28,264 nt of DNA, taken from contig JABYQS010000346.1 of assembly GCA_022592435.1 (NCBI GenBank), positions 1-28,264 on the forward strand, read 5' to 3'. The notes beneath the pieces are model-generated. The model made no database searches, was not told the origin of the DNA, and saw nothing but the letters and a program-made list of their open reading frames with translations. Shown here one piece after another: positions 21,301 through 28,264 of this stretch. Every line of letters begins with the position of its first letter. Within the stretch, counting starts at the first letter, position 1. Source of the DNA: Cerioporus squamosus. Taxonomy: Eukaryota > Basidiomycota > Agaricomycetes > Polyporales > Polyporaceae. The position numbers and the translations under genes are program-made.

Positions 21301-21679
21301 CTTGGACGACGTTCAGAAGCGGGATGGGAACAAGGACGAGGAAAGAGACGAAATGGCTGAAGCTGTGGCGCAAACGTCGCGTACTTTGATTATGGGCGTC
21401 TTCGGGCGTCTACTTGATTATGTCCGGGACGGTAAACACATACTAAGCCCATCTAGGCTTACCACGGCAGACCGAGCCTCAAGGCCTCAGGCCTCAACCT
21501 CGCTAGGCTGAGAAGGGTCACGTTTTCACACGTTTTCACCCTGAATTCATCGCTGCCTGGGATAGGTCCGATTCCTGGATATGTGGTATGTAACTAGGTA
21601 AGGGTATGCACTGTGATAATAGCGTATGCATATGGCGTATCGACGAGAGGAGCAGGATGCCAGAGATCAACTATCATCA
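21301..21679. other. Intergenic region upstream of CAND1
   Basis: CAND1 promoter (minus strand) and 3' flank of the next gene. It holds a short repeat-rich patch (21445-21540): AAGCC..GGCTT palindrome, GGCCTCAGGCCTCA (21483-21496, also at 15268-15281), and a tandem CACGTTTT doublet at about 21519-21536. It is probably a decayed small element. Confidence 0.5.
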
Positions 21680-22213
21680 TCACGAGCCCAGCAGAAGTGA
21701 ACGCAATTGAGGCGTATCTGGCCTGATGCTCCCATCGAGAGGTGAGAAAGCGTCCCTGATGTTTGTGCAGTATCGTCGGAAGACGACCACGTAAAGCGGC
21801 CCTGGTCTCTGTGGATTGCAATGAGTCGGTAAAACCAATGAACAACTCAAATGGCACAACACACATTATGCTCCTTTGAAGGTTCACGGATCTTCGTGAC
21901 GACGCCCGCATACCATTCGCGACATCCTCTGGGTTTCACTAGGACCTGTTGCCGCAGCTGTGATGGGAATATCGACTTCAATATTTCGCTGTGCTGCACA
22001 GTGAGGATGGAGACTAACCTTGAACTGCAGGTCTTCATGGTCGTTGCGCGACTCTTCATCCACTTCATCGTCGGTATCGGGGGTGATGTCTGGCTCTGAC
22101 TCGAGCTCTGAGAGTTCGCTCATGTCATCGCCCCAAGGGTCGTGCTGATCCTCGTAGTCACTGGAGGTAGAGGAGCTCCCGGCTCTGGGCTGTCTGTAAG
22201 ACACATGCGACAT
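21680..22213 (-). CDS. Small conserved fungal protein with acidic N-terminus (3 exons)
   Basis: Exons on minus: 22213-22019, 21957-21865, 21808-21680; 138 residues; both introns (61 and 56 bp) are phase 0. Residues 1-65 are acidic and Ser-rich (SELSELESEPD, TDDEVDEES), likely disordered. From about 66 comes a compact basic domain: LRQQVLVKPRGCREWYAGVV, then YVVVFRRYCTNIRDAF and SPLDGSIRPDTPQLRSLL. The pattern VWV..GxWYxGxV..YxVxF..xxRxxFSPLxGxIxPDTPxxRxLL resembles uncharacterised Agaricomycete proteins as I remember them. A small SH3/Tudor-like barrel is my inference. The start ATG (22213) fits a TATAAAG box about 145 bp upstream; an upstream frame extension has only TTG. The function is unknown, possibly nuclear because of the acidic tail and the barrel-like domain. 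Confidence 0.75.
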
Positions 22214-23133
22214 CTCCGGTAGTTGAGTCAGCTGTGGTAGTGTGTCGTTGCTTGGCAATACAACTGGGTGGTTGCAGGCTGCAGGTGGCGTTGATGGTCA
22301 GCGCGGGGTGGGCGGTGATCTCTGTGAAGAAGGGAAGAGACGTACAATACACTGTCTTTATACCCGGGAAGGGTGGCGTCTGAGACCGGTGGAAGCGTGT
22401 CAACATCCCATTGTGGGCAAGTTGTATGCGAGCGTCCCCTGCTTTTGTTTCTTTGTAGTGGCCCCAGACGCCGGCACTACAACCACGTTGCATCCACACA
22501 ACACAGCTTCTCCTGCGCCGCCTCGGGTCGTCGATGTATGTGTATTACGAGGAAAGCCTGGGAAGCAAGGTCTGCCTTCGCTGATGTCAGCATCGTGAAC
22601 GAGGGAGAAGGAGATGCTGACTCACACCAGAATCCCGCGCTCGTGGGCCAGCGAGCTCGCGCCACTTAAGGCGGACTTGGGAAGTAGTAGCATCGGGTAT
22701 GCAACAAAACCTGGAAGAATACACGAGGCATCACGAGAAGTGCCGCCGTACTTGATGGGGATGTCTTGACGCGAGTGCTACACAGTGCAGAGGACACATG
22801 CGCTCCGACCCGCAAGCCGCTCAGGTCCCTGCGGTGCGAAACTAAGACCGACAGAACCTTACAACGCGGAGTCAACAGTAGAGGAATCAATTATTCTGAA
22901 CTAGAAACCAACCATACGGAGTGCTACCCGTTCGAGTGTCTATCCCTGTCGATTCTCTGGAGATCTGAACGAGCACATCTAAGTTACCAAAAGCGATATC
23001 AAGTTTTCCCTGATGCCATAACCTACGAGTCAAACAAGATTAGCGTTTGTAAGGCATAATCGAAGGTCTGTACTTACCGGACCACTGGAGCAAGACTAAA
23101 GCCAGGCACGAGCTTGAATAGTCCACTTGAAGT
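22214..23133. other. Intergenic region
   Basis: Contains the leader and promoter of the acidic-protein gene and the 3' flank of the secreted-protein gene. Open frames on both strands are short, begin with non-ATG codons or have biased composition. No gene or strong repeat is seen. Confidence 0.5.
22357..22362 (-). promoter_or_regulatory. TATA box of the small acidic protein gene
   Basis: TATAAAGA on the minus strand, about 145 bp upstream of the ATG at 22213. It would give a 5' UTR of roughly 110 bp. It supports 22213 as the start of the gene. Confidence 0.55.
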
Positions 23134-23772
23134 TCAAGCACTCAAGCCATCCACCGTAATCGGAACAGACGTCACACTGAACTCCTTGGGGATGTGACCC
23201 TAAGGGCATGATGTGAGTGCACACCCACTTGAATCTGCGAAGTGAAGGATACTTACCGGACAACCATCAAATTCCTGCAGCACAGAGAGGTAATGCTGAG
23301 TGGTAGGGTTCATTGCCTGCGCAAGGTCCTCTGGTAGGACCAAGGTCGGCGGCGGCGACTTCGCATCGTCCGAGAGCGGGAGACCTGCAAGTTCGGCAGT
23401 AATTCGATCAGCCATCCTGTTCGTATAACATGCATGGTAATACCTACCGAAGTTGGACACCATGAACTTGCCCATGTTGAGGAGGTAGGCACCATCAGCG
23501 AGAGTGCCGTCGGCGGTGACGTTGTCGAACGAAGGCGGGGCCGCGCCCTGCGTGAAGTACACCGTGAAGGGCGAGAACGCCGACTCGCACCAGTTCGAGA
23601 CGGTGTATTTGAAGGCGAAGTCGACGGCGGGGACGACCGTGCTACCCGCGTCTGGCGACACGATGGTGCCATCAAACGGACTCTTCCAAATGGCCGCGTC
23701 GCGCTTGGGTAACATCATGGCAGAGGTGACGGCAGCAACCAGGACAACGGTGGTGGCAATGAACGCACGCAT
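23134..23772 (-). CDS. Small secreted protein of an Agaricomycete family (3 exons)
   Basis: Exons on minus: 23772-23448, 23384-23257, 23199-23134; 172 residues; introns of 63 and 57 bp close in frame. An N-terminal signal peptide is clear (MRAFIATTVVLVAAVTSAMM), followed by LPKR, a possible Kex2-type processing site. The mature part has the pattern SPDAGSTVVPAVDFAFKY, then NWCES..SPFTVYFTQG, then DGAYLLNMGKFMVSNFG, then LSVLQEFDGCPGHIPKEFSV. Two Cys (NWC, GCP) may pair, and NVT is a potential N-glycosylation site. I recall similar unannotated beta-rich secreted proteins in wood-decay basidiomycetes, often multicopy. No enzymatic motif is seen; a cell-wall or extracellular role is inference. 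The C-terminal exon was recovered by splicing at TGTCCG/GTAAGT. Confidence 0.85.
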
Positions 23773-24623
23773 CGTCGATGTGAGAGAGCGAGTGATAGAG
23801 ATGAGATGATGTAGGATGGAATCGACTGTAAAGGCTCGATTGTTGCTGAGGACCTACAGACTTCAGCCTCGTCAGGCCCAACCTTTATACTGAGTGCATG
23901 CACACTCGACCGTTCTGTACTTATCATCACTATGCTTTTCCAGCATCGCCGCCGGTCCTCAGAACCGGGGTGACGATACGATGGCGAACCGTGGCACCTT
24001 GAAAATCTTGAATGTATGGCTGTCATCGGAGGAAGCGTGGACCGCCCTCGATCCGACACGGCCTGTAGCAGTGGCGGGGAGCCTCATTCGTACTTGAGTG
24101 TACCCGATATCCAGCTAGGTCCGAAAATCAGCATCCGAGTTCAACCCTAGACAGCTCGAGAAGGTGAAGGCACACGTACAATGGCGAAGCCCTGCGACTC
24201 TGTCGGCCATGACGCGCGTTGTGCGCCACTTGAGCGCGGTAAATGCGCCGTTACGCCCAGACACCCTCGCACATCACGCCGATAAGTTACAGCCAGGGCG
24301 CGAACAGAGTGCATGGAAGGGAAAAGGATTTGCCGAGGCAGGAACCGGCTGGCCGCCCTTCGGTCTTCTCAATCTCGACAACACGCCACCTTCACAAAAG
24401 ACTGGATACTCGGCCGCAAACTCGCAATGAAGATGCGTACCTGCACACCGTCGATCGGCACAACATGCCCAAGGACCCGCTTGCCCTGATGCTAAGTCGG
24501 TCACTGAGCACGACACGGCGAGCGGGCTTACCGGATACCAGCGCCCGCTATCCAGGCTTCCTAACTTCCTGACTTCTGCGGTAATAGTCAGAGGTACACG
24601 ACCCAGGAATGTCAAGAATCCGC
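23773..24623. other. Intergenic region upstream of the secreted-protein gene
   Basis: Promoter and leader of the secreted-protein gene at the left, then about 600 bp with no supported gene. Two plus-strand frames near 24164-24572 lack splice support and family features. No repeat stands out. Confidence 0.5.
23884..23889 (-). promoter_or_regulatory. TATA box of the secreted-protein gene
   Basis: TATAAAGG on the minus strand, about 112 bp upstream of the ATG at 23772. This gives a short leader typical of highly expressed fungal genes. Confidence 0.6.
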
Positions 24624-26305
24624 CTAAACGCCACGGAGGTTCCTACGGAACGTCACCCTTGATGCTTCTCCTGAGGTTCTGTATCGCCGGGTGAACATAG
24701 CAGTCAACTCATGTGGCAGACACTTGAAGTGAATCACTGATAGCACCTCATGTACACGCTGCATGAGAGCGTCGTAGACAACGATAGCAGTTCCCGCCCC
24801 GAAGTGGGCTGTGCCGCTCGCACACTGAAGAGTGCGCGGCTTGAGAGTCCCATCTAGACCAGCCGTCCCGGTGTTAGTTGGTGAAGTTGGGTTGGCAACG
24901 TGCAGAAGTGACGCCATACCGTGCCCGACAATCGCTCACCAGTGACTAGCTTTGATCCACGCGGTGTGCTCTTCATGATTGTTTGGAACCTATTCAGGAA
25001 AAGCGAACGCACCAACATCATTCGTTGGATTACCCATCTGTCATCGTAAAGCCCACGAACAGCGGTGTCATCAGGTGGTTCTTCTGGAGTTCTGCCCGCA
25101 TGTAGCTCGAATGTTGCGAGACAGATTTGTCTCACATAACCGCCGACGAACCCCGTTAGGGGATTTGGAAGGTCACTTGCAAGACCTGCCTTGGCGGTTT
25201 GCATGGTGGGCCCGCGAGGGCACGAAACCAGATGGATGAATGTGCCAGCGGATGGTAGCGAAGCAAGTAACAAAGTGCTAGGGTCGATTTGAAGAGGATA
25301 GGATGGGGTCCGAGGAATTGCTCTCGGATACTACCTGTCCAGGTAGGTAGAATCCGATACAACATACTGATAATCTGAGCCAGACCAGGCGGTAGACCTG
25401 CCAGCAGCGGCACGGGAATCGCGTCCCGGCTTCGCAAAGTTTCATGGAGCATACTTCGAACTTTAGGGAGACATGGCGGCCGCACTATGTAGAACCGTAT
25501 ACCCGCGGCGACAACGACTGCCAGTGCCAACCACTACCCAGTCCCTGCCGACATTGCCTTCTGTCCGCAGAAACTCAGCATTGGTGTACATGTTGTGCAA
25601 CCCAGCCAATCCAAGTTGCACCAGACACGACACGCATACAGCGTCATGGCATGCCATCATGGTTAACAAGCCCAGACGGTGGTCTTAGCCAGAGAAAACC
25701 GAGCGCGATACACCCACTGCTCGAAGGAGTAGTCTCGGGAGGTTCCACGAAGGAGACACTCGCTGCGCGCGCTGCCGAAGCAAGGAAGTCCGCTCGCTAT
25801 GTCAAGCAAAGCTGGAGTACCTTGTTCCGATCTGACGGCAGGCTCGCAACGCAGTCCCATTACCACAAGCGTGTCTGGGAGCGGCCAGTCTGTCCAAACC
25901 ATATCTACTTACGGAAGGCTTGCATGATTGCCCACGAACGCACGATCCGTCATCTCCCGGTTGTGGCGTCGTCCTGTGAGACTGAAGGTCCGCACCCCAC
26001 CGAGCTGTCCGGCGGCCACAGAACAAGAAGAAGGAATGGAGGCGAAACGGCGACAGACTCGGGAACAAACTTAAGACAAACTCACCGGGTCCGCCGACAC
26101 AGGGGCACTGACGCCAGGACGCCGTGCTTCAAAAGCACTCGGAAGGTATTGTTGGTCGACTTCGCGATGTTTGCCAGGTACAATTGAGTCGATGGGGACC
26201 AGGGGAACTGAGTAGATGGGGAGTCGGGACAGCGCCTCCTTCGCAAGTTGCGACGCCAAATTCCCGGTTGTACGCATACATACCTTCAAGCTTCGCGTTC
26301 TGCAT
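24624..26305 (-). CDS. Unidentified multi-exon gene, partly resolved (possible membrane protein)
   Basis: I do not recognise the product. The 5' part resolves well: exon 26305-26284 (ATG), intron to 26208, exon 26207-26086, intron to 26005, exon 26004-25913. It encodes about 79 residues beginning MQNAKLEVPLVPIDSIVPG and ending FVGNHASLP before a strong GTAAGT donor. The 3' part also resolves: an exon ending at 24940 (frame containing LTGFVGGYVRQICLATFE and RWVIQRMMLVRSLFLNRFQ), an 86-bp intron with a CTAAC branch point, then 24853-24624 containing SGTAHFGAGTAIVVYDALMQ and the stop. The middle (about 25000-25912) is not resolved. It holds an Ala-rich frame (ADFLASAARAASVSFVEPPE) and a hydrophobic segment LALAVVVAAGIRFYIV followed by RPPCLPKVR, a likely membrane anchor. 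The frames there do not join simply, so extra introns, two adjacent genes or decay are possible. Confidence 0.45.
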
Positions 26306-26911
26306 TTCGAGAGTGCACAGACAGGTGAATAGAGGGCTTTCCAGGGTGAGATTAAGCTGATATCATGTGCTGGATCATGAGGGGAACTCGAGACACATCG
26401 TAGCGGGAACCGCGTCCAGCGCTCGTGCTTACATAACTATAATTTGACCACTGTAGTACTCTTCATCTCATGTTCTTGTCCAAATTCTTACGCTCCTACT
26501 TTCCCCGGACGCCGCCTTACCCTATGCCTCCCGACCCTTGCGGTACATAACAGTGGTATTAGACAAGCCATTAGGATACATCACTACAACAGTCGTGGCC
26601 GAGTCCAGGATATGTGCATGAGCAAGCGAGGGAGCCGCACAAGGCGAGGCTAACGTCCGTGTCACCAGAGCGATCGCAAGTATCATTCGCAATCCATCGG
26701 GGCAGTCGTGCCCGGTGGCCTATGAACTACTACGCAAGGAGGTACTACTTCTACATCAAGGAGGCATCAATAGCTAGAGGCAGAGCTAGAGAGAGACAAT
26801 AAAAACGAGTCAGAGGAGACAAAAAAGGAGCGCGGCAAGATCGTGGAGGCACACGCGAGGGAGCAACATCCGTCGTCGTCGTCGCCCAGGGTACACGTAC
26901 GTATATCCGCA
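26306..26911. other. Intergenic region between kinase 3' end and unknown gene
   Basis: Contains the kinase 3' UTR (with a CGTCGTCGTCGTCG run near 26871-26885) and the upstream region of the unknown minus-strand gene. No further gene or RNA is supported. Confidence 0.5.
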
Positions 26912-28264
26912 TTAGGGGACCACCTGCACCGATGCCTGCGACATCGCGACCGCATTGACGTGCTGGTGCGACGGCTTCTGCACGAGGTGGCAGACCTCAA
27001 TACCCTGAACCCACGGCTGCTTGATGATGTCGTCGATCAACGACCTCATCTTCGGATTCGGCTCGAGCATCTTGCGAATCACTGGCCTACACGCACGGGG
27101 AGAGAGGTTGTTGATCGTGGGTGGGCAGGCCGACTGCGAGGGGGTATTGCACGCGGAAACGTAGGCCGCGAAGAGCTGATCAGTAGGCTGCGCCACAGTC
27201 CACGGGAGCTCCTGGAAGTGCAGGCAGTAGTAGACGATGCCGCACGCCCAGATATCCACGAGTCGAGCGTCATAGGCTGATGCCCAAACATTAGGCGGTC
27301 AAGGCGGGTGAAGCAAACAAATCTGCTTACGTTTGCCTAGGAACTGCTCTGGGGCAATGTACGGTTCACTGCCGCAGAGCCCGGTAGACATGTGAATCGT
27401 GGTCTCCCATGGAAGGCGGTAGACAGTGGAAGCACCGTAGTCGCCGATCTTCCCCAAGGCGGTGAGCTTATGCTGTCACGTATCAGTCAAGTCCTTGACG
27501 TACCTTGAGGTGGCCCTTCATGTCGAAGAACAGGTTCTCCGGCTTGATGTCACGATGGGCAACACCTTGACTGTGGAGATACGCGACGCCAGTAAGGATC
27601 TGCTTGAAACAGCACTCGACCTCGCTGGGCGACATGCCACCGCGCTTGATGGCCGCATATAGATCGCCGCCTGGGCAGAACTCCATGACCTCGCACCAAT
27701 GTGGTTCTCGTCCTGGACGAGGTCCACGGTCTCGACGACGTTCATATGGTGCAGCGTCGACGATATGCAGAACTCGGCCGTGAGTTTCTTGACGTACTCC
27801 TTCTCCGACTCGTTCTTTCTCCGCTTGCGGAACTCCTGCCACGCAGAACCACCCATAGTCAGCGACCGTGGAGAGGCCAACCATGTGCACCTTACTCACC
27901 TTGACTGCATATAGCTTCTCCTCACTCCGATCCCACTTGTGAGCCAGACGGACAACGGAGGTGGCGCCCTTCCCAATAGCCACCTTCTCGCAGACACCGT
28001 ACTTCTTGAGAAGGCTCACAGTACTCGCACCAGCTTCCGAACGTCCACCCCGATCCGAGTCGGACTTCTTGCTGCTAGCTGTTGAGCGCGCGGAAGATCT
28101 CCTCACGAGCTTCGGTGCGCCGAGAAGGTCCTTGAGAGTGAACTTCTGACCTCCGCCGTCCGAATGCACAGAAGGCGGCCTGGAGGGCGGCCGAGAGGGA
28201 GGCCTAGAGAGCGGACCCTTGCGGGAAGCCTTCTCTTCCCCAGCGGAGGGAGTCGGCGATATCC
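26912..28264 (-). CDS. Ser/Thr protein kinase, Hal4/Hal5/Npr1-like, N-terminus cut by window, frameshifted
   Basis: Fungal-specific kinase family that stabilises plasma-membrane nutrient and potassium transporters. Exons on minus: 28264-27900 (open to the edge), 27835-27504, 27448-27331, 27276-26912. The visible N-terminus is a Ser/Arg/Pro-rich tail (RPPSRPPSRPPS) with FTLKDLL. Kinase landmarks follow: G-loop IGKGATSVV, the ATP Lys in LYAVK at the end of the first exon, EVMEFCPGGDLY hinge, HRDIKPEN catalytic loop, DYG instead of DFG (IGDYGAS), APE in YIAPEQ, and DIWACGIVYYCL. The C-terminus is complete, with a typical PWVQGIEVCH tail. The reading frame breaks inside exon 2 near 27700: upstream NVVETVDLVQDENH and downstream WCEVMEFC lie in different frames, consistent with one missing base. 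The exon is 332 bp where its phase-0 borders need 333. Either the gene is mutated or the assembly has an indel. No intron fits there. Confidence 0.88.

Noticed and set aside
25444..26187. 247-codon ATG-started plus-strand open frame
   Set aside because: Cys/His/Arg-rich without family features, and it runs antisense to exons that splice cleanly on the minus strand. Kept only as a caution in the finding on the cryptic gene.

Overview
This is nuclear DNA from a filamentous fungus, most likely a basidiomycete of the Agaricomycetes. The genes are densely intron-bearing (nearly all resolved introns are 47-86 bp, with GT..AG borders and CTNAY-like branch points), coding DNA is GC-rich, and the genes lie on both strands without operons. 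The protein set (GH2 beta-mannosidase, mitochondrial proline dehydrogenase, CAND1, HAL/NPR1-type kinase, monocarboxylate-type MFS porter, small secreted protein) fits a saprotrophic fungus. No species can be named from the sequence alone.

Layout, left to right. Positions 102-521 (+) hold the 3' exons of an unidentified gene cut by the window edge. After a 1.7 kb repeat-bearing spacer comes a 16-exon GH2 beta-mannosidase (2254-5835, +) and then a 6-exon MFS monocarboxylate-porter-like gene (7002-8629, +). Next is a divergent, head-to-head pair of proline dehydrogenase paralogues (9726-12013, -, and 12805-14946, +) sharing a 791 bp central region. Six introns and a 10-nt micro-exon are shared by both copies; the minus-strand copy has one extra intron. 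A 1.1 kb non-autonomous DNA transposon (15307-16411), with GGTC-tetranucleotide repeats inside its terminal inverted repeats, lies between PRODH-2 and the 3' end of CAND1 (16783-21300, -, 16 exons). Further right on the minus strand are a small acidic conserved fungal protein (21680-22213), a signal-peptide-bearing small secreted protein (23134-23772), a partly resolved unknown gene (24624-26305), and a Hal4/Hal5/Npr1-like serine/threonine kinase (26912-28264). The kinase runs off the right edge and carries an apparent one-base frameshift at its hinge.

Functionally the window is mixed housekeeping and metabolism. Beta-mannosidase finishes mannan-oligosaccharide breakdown. The porter probably moves a small carboxylate or similar solute. 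The two PRODH enzymes feed proline electrons to the respiratory chain. CAND1 recycles cullin-RING ligases, and the kinase family controls plasma-membrane transporters. Nothing shows that these genes act together. The most interesting points are the inverted PRODH duplication with one differential intron, the microsatellite-containing TIR element, the kinase frameshift, and the cryptic gene at 24.6-26.3 kb.

Exon coordinates are hand-derived from splice consensus, frame closure and family similarity recalled from knowledge. No alignments or RNA data were available.
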